Program-made: the position numbers and the translations under genes | The notes under the pieces: generated by a model | What the model saw: the letters and a program-made list of their open reading frames with translations, nothing else | The model's database searches: none | Told to the model about the DNA's origin: nothing | Source: Alphaproteobacteria bacterium | Lineage (GTDB): Bacteria > Pseudomonadota > Alphaproteobacteria > Geminicoccales > Geminicoccaceae | Direction of reading: 5' to 3' | Assembly (NCBI GenBank): GCA_026982585.1 | Contig: JALSGW010000031.1 | Location: 1-6,407 of the forward strand | DNA length: 6,407 nucleotides | In this document: positions 1 to 6,407 of the stretch, piece by piece | How the letters are laid out: each line of letters starts with the position of its first letter | Numbering within the stretch: position 1 is the first letter of the stretch

Positions 1-342
1 CGCCCGCCGCGCCGCCTCCAGCACACAGAGGATGAGCACGGCCGCCACCGCATATTGGAGCCACCCCTCGAGGATGCCGTACTGCTCGTCCAGCCGCTCC
101 CGGCTCCAGACCACATACAGGCTCGCAGCAAGCCCGAGGCCGCCCACCACCCAGCCGAACCATCGCCCGGCCGGGCGCGGCTGCGGCGCGAACAGGAAGA
201 TCCACGGCAACAGCAGGGCGAGATGGAGCGGCCGGCTCACCAGATTGGGGATCAGGCTCGCGAAGGCGAGCCAGAGGTGGTAACCGACCGTGAGCGCGGC
301 GAAGCCGAGCTCCGCCGCGCGCCACAGCCTGGACCCGGCCAC
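1..342 (-). CDS. TRAP transporter fused permease (N-terminal part, runs off left edge)
   Basis: This is the membrane component of a TRAP (tripartite ATP-independent periplasmic) transporter. It imports the solute delivered by the binding protein encoded just upstream, driven by an ion gradient. The 114 visible residues contain four hydrophobic segments (about residues 11-31, 38-53, 62-80 and 93-111). They show the pattern I know from the start of fused DctQ-DctM permeases: 'SRPLHLALLLPWIFL' near residue 36, then an acidic loop with 'RLDEQYGILEGW', then 'VLEAARR' at 107-113. I chose the GTG at 340-342 because a stop lies in the same frame at 385-387 and no other ATG, GTG or TTG occurs between them. 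No clear Shine-Dalgarno sequence precedes it. It starts 5 bases after the binding-protein stop, so translational coupling is likely. The remaining membrane helices, including the large transport domain, should lie beyond position 1. The family is fairly sure; the substrate is unknown. Confidence 0.85.
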   Translation of the reverse strand, partial: MAGSRLWRAAELGFAALTVGYHLWLAFASLIPNLVSRPLHLALLLPWIFLFAPQPRPAGRWFGWVVGGLGLAASLYVVWSRERLDEQYGILEGWLQYAVAAVLILCVLEAARRA

Positions 343-347
343 CGCGT

Positions 348-1304
348 CTAGCGGAGGTTGTCCGGAAGCGCGACCCCCGCCTCCTCATAGTAGCGCCGCG
401 CACCCGGATGGAGCGGCGCGCCCAGGGTCGCGAGATCGGCGAGGGTCACCCCCTGCCACCAGGGACCCGTCTCTGCCATCGCCTGTTTGGATTCCCAGTA
501 GAGCCGGGTCAGCGCGTAGGCGGCCTCCTCGTCCATGCGGGTGGTGGTGTAGGCCCCCACCGGCAGGGAGGTGGTGAGGATCGGCTCCTGTTGGCCGGGA
601 TAGGTGCCGGCCGGGATGACGATGGCGGTGCGGCCGGTGCGGGCGACCTGCTCCTCGCTCATGCTGAGCACCCGCACCCCCACGCTGGCGGCCGCTTCCA
701 CCACGTTGGGCGCCGGCCAGGAGCCTGCGGTGGCGAAACCGTCGATGCGACCGTCCTTGAGCGCCGGCACGGCGTTGCTGAGCTCGGCCTCGATCAACCG
801 CACGTCCGCAACACCGAACAATTCCAGGGTGCGTCTCGCCTCCCGGGCGCCGAAGCTGCCCTTGCCGATCAGGAAGGTCTTGCCGGCGAGATCGGCGAAG
901 TCGCCGATGCCGCGATCCGCGCGCACCACGAAATGCATGGTGAGTGCCGGGATCGGGAACAGCGAGCGGATGTCCTCATAGGAGGGATCCTTGGGTGCGA
1001 AGGGCTTCTTGCCCGCCACCGCGCGGCGGATCAGCCCGGGCGGGCTCGTGAACACGTAGTTGCCGGGCCGGCGCGCCGCCTCCTTGACGTTCTGCACCGA
1101 GCCCTGGCTTTCCTCTATGGTGATCTGCAGGGATCCCTGCGAGGCCCTCCGGACCGCCTCGGCCAGCTGGACCGCCATCTGATAGTAGGAGGTACCGGCC
1201 TTGGCCGACTTGTAGGTGATGCGCGTCTGGGCATGAGCCATACCCGCCGCCAGCAACACCACCAGGGCCAGGGACACCCAGCTCATCCGCCTCAGGACTG
1301 TCAT
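348..1304 (-). CDS. TAXI family TRAP transporter solute-binding subunit
   Basis: This is a periplasmic receptor that captures a small solute and hands it to the adjacent TRAP permease. The 318-residue length is normal for the TAXI family. A Sec signal peptide is evident: basic 'RR' at residues 5-6, a hydrophobic core at about 9-22, and a likely cleavage after 'AHA' (23-25). The mature protein opens with 'ITYKSAKAGTSYYQMAVQLA', equivalent to the TAXI opening that binds ligand. Further family marks are 'SQGSVQN' (66-72), 'LAGKTFLIGKGSFGARE' (139-155), 'PAGTYPGQ' (231-238) and a C-terminal 'HPGARRYYEEAG' (299-310). The ATG at 1302-1304 is preceded by GGGAGGG with a 6-base spacer, so the start is well supported. 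TAXI receptors have been linked to glutamate, glutamine and other carboxylated ligands, but nothing here identifies the ligand. It is the first gene of an operon with the downstream permease. Confidence 0.93.
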   Translation of the reverse strand: MTVLRRMSWVSLALVVLLAAGMAHAQTRITYKSAKAGTSYYQMAVQLAEAVRRASQGSLQITIEESQGSVQNVKEAARRPGNYVFTSPPGLIRRAVAGKKPFAPKDPSYEDIRSLFPIPALTMHFVVRADRGIGDFADLAGKTFLIGKGSFGAREARRTLELFGVADVRLIEAELSNAVPALKDGRIDGFATAGSWPAPNVVEAAASVGVRVLSMSEEQVARTGRTAIVIPAGTYPGQQEPILTTSLPVGAYTTTRMDEEAAYALTRLYWESKQAMAETGPWWQGVTLADLATLGAPLHPGARRYYEEAGVALPDNLR

Positions 1305-1310
1305 GCGCTT

Positions 1311-1317
1311 CCCTCCC
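1311..1317 (-). promoter_or_regulatory. Ribosome binding site of the TAXI gene
   Basis: GGGAGGG on the minus strand lies 6 bases before the ATG at 1302-1304. It fixes the start of the binding-protein gene. Its upstream three bases form part of the base of a possible hairpin (1315-1347), which could affect access to it. Confidence 0.8.
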
Positions 1318-1347
1318 GTGATCCAGCGGCGCCACCGCTAGCACGGG
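1315..1347 (-). promoter_or_regulatory. Possible leader hairpin upstream of the TAXI gene
   Basis: On the minus strand, CCCGTG (1347-1342) can pair with CACGGG (1320-1315). Inside it, AGCGG (1339-1335) can pair with CCGCT (1329-1325) across a 5-base loop. The two stems are separated by an internal loop of 2 and 4 bases. The structure ends at the ribosome binding site and would partly sequester it. No T-run follows, so it does not look like a terminator for clpA. In DNA this GC-rich, short stems arise by chance, so function is only a suggestion. Confidence 0.3.
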
Positions 1348-1484
1348 CGCTCCTCGCCGCCAAGGATCCGCCCCGCGCCATCTCGGCGACGCACGACGCT
1401 TGATGGGCGAGGGCGTGATGTTCGCGGAAGGTGCGGAAAACCCGATGGCGTCCGCGCGTGTGGCCGAGCGGCGCGGCGCCGTGC

Positions 1485-3791
<2,307 letters not shown>

Positions 3792-3798
3792 GGTCATC

Positions 3799-3804
3799 AC
3801 CTCC
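3799..3804 (-). promoter_or_regulatory. Ribosome binding site deciding the clpA start
   Basis: GGAGGT on the minus strand is spaced 7 bases from the ATG at 3789-3791. The ATG two codons earlier is 1 base from the motif, and the GTG five codons earlier overlaps it, so neither fits. The site therefore selects the 'MLSRTLE' start. Confidence 0.75.
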
Positions 3805-3860
3805 ACCCCTGCTGCTGCAGCTCCTCGTGCCGCTCCGCCGTCCGACCCCGCCTCAGCCGC

Positions 3861-4187
3861 CTACTCCTTCTCCATGGTACACTGCAACGGGTGTTGATGG
3901 CGCCTTGCGTAGTCGATCACCTGCGCCACCTTGGTCTCGGCCACCTCATAGGTGTAAACGCCGCACAGGCCAACACCGTTGTGATGGACGTGCAGCATGA
4001 TGCGCGTGGCGTCCTCGCGGCTCTTGTTGAAGAACCGCTGAAGCACCTCCACCACGAAGTCCATCGGCGTGAAATCGTCATTCAACAACAGCACCTTGTA
4101 CATGGAGGGGCGCTGGGTCTTGGCCCGCGGCTTGGTGACGACGGCACCGCGGGGCCCTTCGTCATCCCGAGACGGACCGCGACTCAT
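3861..4187 (-). CDS. clpS: ATP-dependent Clp protease adaptor protein ClpS
   Basis: ClpS is a small cytoplasmic adaptor. It binds substrates with destabilising N-terminal residues (the N-degron pathway) and docks on the ClpA N domain to deliver them to ClpAP. The 108 residues match the family's usual length of about 106. The N-degron pocket motif 'NDDFTPMDFVVEVL' (36-49) aligns with E. coli 'NDDYTPMEFVIDVL', and the pocket histidine corresponds to H68 in 'MLHVHHNG'. 'CGVYTYEVAETKVAQV' (75-90) and 'HPLQCTMEKE' (99-108) are also conserved. The first 25 or so residues form the usual variable, probably disordered tail, which inhibits or modulates ClpA. The ATG at 4185-4187 has GAAGGAG 6 bases upstream. 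A longer in-frame start at 4236-4238 would lie upstream of the predicted promoter and is rejected. clpA follows on the same strand, the standard arrangement. Confidence 0.97.
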   Translation of the reverse strand: MSRGPSRDDEGPRGAVVTKPRAKTQRPSMYKVLLLNDDFTPMDFVVEVLQRFFNKSREDATRIMLHVHHNGVGLCGVYTYEVAETKVAQVIDYARRHQHPLQCTMEKE

Positions 4188-4193
4188 CCCTGG

Positions 4194-4200
4194 CTCCTTC
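4194..4200 (-). promoter_or_regulatory. Ribosome binding site deciding the clpS start
   Basis: GAAGGAG on the minus strand lies 6 bases before the ATG at 4185-4187. It favours this ATG over the upstream in-frame start at 4236-4238. Confidence 0.8.
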
Positions 4201-4226
4201 CACGGCTGCTCCTCCGTGCACCACGA

Positions 4227-4254
4227 ATCATAGAGCAAACCCGCCGTCCCTCAA
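4227..4254 (-). promoter_or_regulatory. Sigma70-like promoter of clpS-clpA
   Basis: On the minus strand, TTGAGG (4254-4249, four of six matches to TTGACA) and TATGAT (4232-4227, five of six matches to TATAAT) are separated by 16 bases. Transcription would begin near 4220, giving a leader of about 33 bases before the clpS ATG. The region lies between the plsC stop and clpS, where a promoter is expected. One arm of a 9-bp inverted repeat (4238-4246) falls in the spacer between the two boxes. I inferred this by eye; no start-site data are available. Confidence 0.6.
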
Positions 4255-4280
4255 ATCCCCTGCGCGGCCTTCGGCGGGTT
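4238..4280. repeat. 9-bp perfect inverted repeat spanning the clpS promoter
   Basis: AACCCGCCG at 4238-4246 is the exact reverse complement of CGGCGGGTT at 4272-4280. The arms are 25 bases apart, with centres 34 bases apart. The -35 box of the predicted clpS promoter lies between the arms, and one arm fills the spacer before the -10 box. It could be an operator bound by a dimer or a looped pair, or a long-loop hairpin after plsC. On the minus strand only a short TTT follows the second arm, so an intrinsic terminator is weakly supported. Chance occurrence in GC-rich DNA cannot be excluded. Confidence 0.5.
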
Positions 4281-4311
4281 CCGAACATAGACGGCCGTTG
4301 CCAAGATTCGG

Positions 4312-5154
4312 TTAACCGGAGCCGTCCCCGGCCTCCGAAGCCGCGGCCGGATCGGCCCGGCTCGACGACAGGAAAGGCGGCCGTTGGCCGGCTTGGGACG
4401 GGCCGGGCGCGCCCATCCCGCGCGCCCGCGCCTCTTCCACGAGCTCCCGGCTCGCACGCTCGATCCGATCCGCGAGCAGCCGCAGGAAGGCCCCGCGCTC
4501 GAGCCCGGGCGGAATGGGGTCGAGGAAGGCGACGGTGATGCATCCCGGATATTTGATCCAGCTGCGGCGGCCCCAGAACAACCCGGAATTGAGCGCAACC
4601 GGCACGCAGGGCACCCCGAGCGCCCGATACAGCGCCGCCACCCCCGGCTTGTAGTCGGGAGGTGCGCCCACCGGGCGGCGCGTGCCCTCGGGGAAGATCA
4701 GCACGCTCTCGCCGCGGGCAAGCGCCGCCTTTGCCCCTTCGATCAAGGAGCGCATCGCCCGCCTCGGGCTCTCCCGGGAGATGGTGATGTTGCCGGCCCT
4801 GCGCAGATACCATCCGAACACGGGGATGCGCACGAGCTCCTCCTTGAGCGCCACCGCCAGCTCCGGCACCAGCAGGTGGAACACGAGCGTCTCCCAGGCC
4901 GACTGGTGCTTGGCCGCGATCAGCACCGGCCCGGGGGGCAGCTTGTCCAGACCCCGTACCTCGAAGCAGAGCCCCACCAGCACCCGCAAAAGCGCCTGCA
5001 CCCCGCCGAGCCAGAAGCGGGCATAGGCCCGGGTCTGCCGCGGCGACCAGAAGGGCAGCGCCGGCAGTGCCGCGACCGCGAGCAGGCCGGTCCAGGCGAA
5101 GAAGGCGAGGTTGAACAGACTCGCCCGCAGATGGAGCACCCACCTCCTGGCCAT
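4312..5154 (-). CDS. PlsC-like 1-acyl-sn-glycerol-3-phosphate acyltransferase
   Basis: This is a membrane-bound acyltransferase of the LPLAT/PlsC family. It probably transfers a fatty acyl chain to lysophosphatidic acid (or another lysophospholipid) to make phosphatidic acid for membrane lipids. The 280 residues are slightly longer than typical PlsC. A hydrophobic membrane segment lies at about 11-36. The acyltransferase blocks are in order: block I 'KHQSAWET' (82-89, catalytic H83, with E88 where HX4D enzymes have Asp), block II 'GNITISRE' (121-128), block III 'FPEGTR' (154-159), and block IV 'VPVALNSGLFWGRR' (184-197). The KHQS-WET form belongs to a known proteobacterial subgroup, so activity is expected. 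The last 35 or so residues are rich in Gly, Pro, Ser and Ala and are probably disordered. I chose the ATG at 5152-5154 because the conserved protein starts there; the open frame extends further but is low-complexity. A GAGGCGGGA stretch lies 7 bases upstream as a modest ribosome site. nth is divergent. Confidence 0.9.
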   Translation of the reverse strand: MARRWVLHLRASLFNLAFFAWTGLLAVAALPALPFWSPRQTRAYARFWLGGVQALLRVLVGLCFEVRGLDKLPPGPVLIAAKHQSAWETLVFHLLVPELAVALKEELVRIPVFGWYLRRAGNITISRESPRRAMRSLIEGAKAALARGESVLIFPEGTRRPVGAPPDYKPGVAALYRALGVPCVPVALNSGLFWGRRSWIKYPGCITVAFLDPIPPGLERGAFLRLLADRIERASRELVEEARARGMGAPGPSQAGQRPPFLSSSRADPAAASEAGDGSG

Positions 5155-5312
5155 GGCGACATCCCGCCTCGTCCCGGCCTCAACATAGCGGCTTTCGGGC
5201 GGGCGCACAGATCGTCGTGTGGTGGCAGATGGCCTTTTGACCGCCGCGGGCGGCGCCGGCTGTTCGGTGCCAGGGGGAGCCGTCCGCCCGCGAACGCGCC
5301 CCGGGCCGAGGG

Positions 5313-5327
5313 CGGGCTTCAAGCCCG
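5313..5327. repeat. 15-base hairpin-forming palindrome between plsC and nth
   Basis: CGGGCTT (5313-5319) and AAGCCCG (5321-5327) are exact reverse complements around a single C. The element lies in the 223-base region between the divergently transcribed plsC and nth genes. It is about 50 bases before the nth start. It could be a protein-binding site or a leader hairpin; no T-run follows on either strand. This region otherwise shows only GC-rich sequence with small local inverted repeats, such as CCGCC/GGCGG at 5241-5253. Confidence 0.4.
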
Positions 5328-5377
5328 GCGCCGAATGGGCTAGGAGCCGCGGGCGAGGTTGCGAACGGGGGCGTGAG

Positions 5378-6085
5378 GTGCCGCAAGCCCGCTCAACGAC
5401 CGCCGCCGGCCGGCTCACCCCGGAGGAGGTGGAGCAGTTCTTCGCCCGGCTCAAGGCGGCCCAGCCGCCGCCTGCGCCGGAGCTCCGCTACCGCAACCCC
5501 TTCACCCTGCTGGTGGCGGTGGTGCTCTCCGCCCAGGCCACCGACAAGGGCGTCAATCGGGTCACCGAGCGGCTGTTCGAGAAGGTGCAGCGTCCCGAGG
5601 ACCTGCTGGCGCTGGGCGAGGAGGGGTTGATCGCGCACATCCGCACCATCGGCCTTTACCGCAGCAAGGCCCGGCACCTCATGGAGCTCGCGCGCATCCT
5701 GATCGCCCGCCACGGCGGCGAGGTGCCGCGCGACCGCGAGGCCCTCGAACGGCTGCCCGGGGTCGGGCGCAAGACCGCCAACGTGGTGCTCAACGCCGCA
5801 TTCGGCGAGCCCACCATCGCCGTGGACACCCATGTCTTCCGGGTCGCAAACCGCACCGGTCTCGCGCCCGGGCGCACGCCCTTGGAGGTGGAACGCGAGC
5901 TCGAGCGGGTGGTGCCGGATTGCTACAAACGGGGCGCGCATCACTGGCTGATCCGCCACGGACGCTATGTCTGCAAGGCGCGCAAGCCGGACTGCGGGCG
6001 CTGCCCGGTTTGGGATCTCTGCCGCTATCCCGAAAAGACGCTCCCTATGGGGGATCGAAACGGCCCACCGGCCCCTTCGCGGTAA
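5378..6085 (+). CDS. nth: Endonuclease III
   Basis: Nth is a base-excision repair DNA glycosylase/AP lyase that removes oxidised pyrimidines. The catalytic lysine K132 sits in the helix-hairpin-helix 'LPGVGRKTANVV' (126-137), and the catalytic aspartate D150 in 'VDTHVFRV' (149-156). 'LSAQATD' (50-56) is also family-typical. The [4Fe-4S] cluster cysteines are C199, C206, C209 and C215 with the canonical C-X6-C-X2-C-X5-C spacing. From the GTG at 5378-5380 the protein has 235 residues, compared with 211 in E. coli. This start puts a short tail before 'LTPEEVEQFF', where alphaproteobacterial homologues begin, and has a G-run at 5367-5371 with a 6-base spacer. The frame stays open back to 5219, but that stretch is low-complexity Gly/Pro/Arg. 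The start is the least certain part. The last 13 or so residues after 'YPEK' are unconserved and overlap the convergent hydrolase gene by 41 bases. I see no convincing promoter. Confidence 0.94.
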   Translation: MPQARSTTAAGRLTPEEVEQFFARLKAAQPPPAPELRYRNPFTLLVAVVLSAQATDKGVNRVTERLFEKVQRPEDLLALGEEGLIAHIRTIGLYRSKARHLMELARILIARHGGEVPRDREALERLPGVGRKTANVVLNAAFGEPTIAVDTHVFRVANRTGLAPGRTPLEVERELERVVPDCYKRGAHHWLIRHGRYVCKARKPDCGRCPVWDLCRYPEKTLPMGDRNGPPAPSR

Positions 6086-6407
6086 GCCGCACCCCGCTCA
6101 AGCGCCGCTCGGCGCGGTGCAGGCGGAAGGCGAGCAACCGCTCGGCGAGCGCAAGCCGCACCTCCTTGAGACGGGGATCGCGACCGCGGTCGATCGCGGC
6201 GAGGGGATCCTGCAGGCGGTCGAACAAAAGCGGCGGCAGCGCCGCGAACTGCACATACAGCCACCTGCGCTCGAGGTAGGTGATCAGGCAGCAGGAATCC
6301 GGATCCAGGCCGAGCCGGGTCTCGAACCAGGGCTCCACGGGATCCCGGAAGTCGAATTCATAGACCACCCCCTCCCGCCAGCGGCGGGGGCTTTGTCCCG
6401 CAAGGAA
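6045..6407 (-). CDS. Sulfatase/alkaline phosphatase superfamily hydrolase (C-terminal part, runs off right edge)
   Basis: The frame is open from the right edge of the window, so this is the last 120 residues of a longer protein. The visible part resembles the C-terminal region of sulfatase-like hydrolases, including phosphonate monoester hydrolase relatives. It has 'WREGVVYEFDFRD' (10-22), 'LGLDPDSCCLITYLERRWLY' (32-51), the hallmark 'FAALPPLLFD' (54-63), a 'DP' repeat region (67-78), and 'LAERLLAFRLHRAERRLSG' (87-105) before a 'GPVGR' end. The metal-binding and formylglycine/threonine nucleophile residues would lie in the missing N-terminal part, so whether it cleaves sulfate, phosphate or phosphonate esters cannot be told. 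In place of the usual 'E..NLA' after the FD motif it reads 'AAIDRG', a modest divergence. An internal GTG at 6366-6368 could look like a start, but the homology continues upstream of it. Its last 13 or so codons overlap the end of nth on the other strand. Confidence 0.75.
   Translation of the reverse strand, partial: FLAGQSPRRWREGVVYEFDFRDPVEPWFETRLGLDPDSCCLITYLERRWLYVQFAALPPLLFDRLQDPLAAIDRGRDPRLKEVRLALAERLLAFRLHRAERRLSGVRLTAKGPVGRFDPP

Noticed and set aside
408..1403. Plus-strand open frame of 331 codons opposite the TAXI gene
   Set aside because: Antisense shadow of a clear gene with a signal peptide and family motifs on the minus strand. The predicted protein is low-complexity.
1348..1484. 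Search for a clpA terminator or TAXI promoter in the gap
   Set aside because: There is a weak CGGCG/CGCCG hairpin after the clpA stop without a T-run, and TTGGCG with only TAGCGG at 17 bases. Neither is convincing.
4188..4238. Longer clpS beginning at 4236-4238
   Set aside because: The added 17 residues are not typical of ClpS. The extension overlaps the predicted promoter, and a strong ribosome site marks the ATG at 4185-4187.
4307..4320. Near-perfect palindrome CGGTTAACCG at the plsC stop codon
   Set aside because: It is only 10 bp perfect, with a wobble extension, and contains the stop codon itself. It has no T-run and is most simply chance.
5182..5210. Possible plsC promoter with TATGTT at 5182-5187 (minus strand)
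   Set aside because: The -10 resemblance is fair, but no acceptable -35 box lies 16-18 bases upstream (CTGTGC at best).
5237..5265. Possible nth promoter with TTGACC at 5237-5242
   Set aside because: The -35 box is good but the correctly spaced -10 position reads CTGTTC, far from consensus.
5219..5377. 53-residue N-terminal extension of Nth
   Set aside because: Low-complexity Gly/Pro/Arg composition, beyond the usual family length, and the same bases contain palindromes. Only weakly excluded, because stops are rare in this GC content.
5155..5454. 100-residue N-terminal extension of the PlsC-like protein
   Set aside because: The extension is Arg/Pro/Ala-rich with no recognisable domain, and it would overlap the beginning of nth. 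The conserved membrane segment starts right after the ATG at 5152-5154.
6089..6120. Two short stems (GCACC/GGTGC and GCGCC/GGCGC) just after the nth stop, considered as a terminator
   Set aside because: There is an uneven 8-base bulge and no T-run follows. The sequence is coding for the convergent hydrolase, so codon content explains it.

Overview
The window is a very GC-rich chromosomal segment with ordinary bacterial gene density and mostly housekeeping content. The ClpS-ClpA pair and the Nth protein have the wording I associate with Alphaproteobacteria (ClpA 'REGEDTEAI' insert, ClpS 'YKVLLLNDD' and 'HQHPLQCT', Nth 'SAQATD' and 'CKARKPDC'). A high-GC alphaproteobacterium of Rhodospirillales or Rhizobiales type is my best guess. 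This rests on remembered family features, not on a search.

Layout, left to right. Positions 1-342 (minus strand) hold the N-terminal part of a fused TRAP transporter permease that runs off the left edge. Positions 348-1304 (minus) encode a TAXI-type TRAP substrate-binding protein with a clear signal peptide. The two genes lie 5 bases apart and form an uptake operon for an unknown small, probably carboxylated, solute. A 180-base gap (1305-1484) follows, containing a hairpin next to the binding-protein ribosome binding site. Positions 1485-3791 (minus) encode ClpA and 3861-4187 (minus) encode ClpS, its adaptor for the N-degron pathway. Transcription runs from clpS to clpA, from a good sigma70-like promoter at 4227-4254 that sits inside a 9-bp perfect inverted repeat. 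Positions 4312-5154 (minus) encode a PlsC-like lysophospholipid acyltransferase. After a 223-base divergent gap, endonuclease III (nth) is encoded on the plus strand at 5378-6085, the only plus-strand gene. Its tail overlaps, tail to tail, the end of a minus-strand sulfatase/alkaline-phosphatase-superfamily hydrolase (6045-6407), which runs off the right edge.

Functionally, clpS and clpA work together: ClpS delivers substrates with destabilising N-termini to the ClpA unfoldase, which feeds ClpP (not in this window). The TRAP genes form a second unit. plsC, nth and the hydrolase appear to be independent neighbours.

I see no mobile element, CRISPR array, RNA gene or defence cassette. No stretch over 300 bases lacks a gene. 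I found no convincing undescribed system. The points most worth a second look are the inverted repeat around the clpS promoter, the hairpin at the TAXI ribosome binding site, and the convergent gene overlap.
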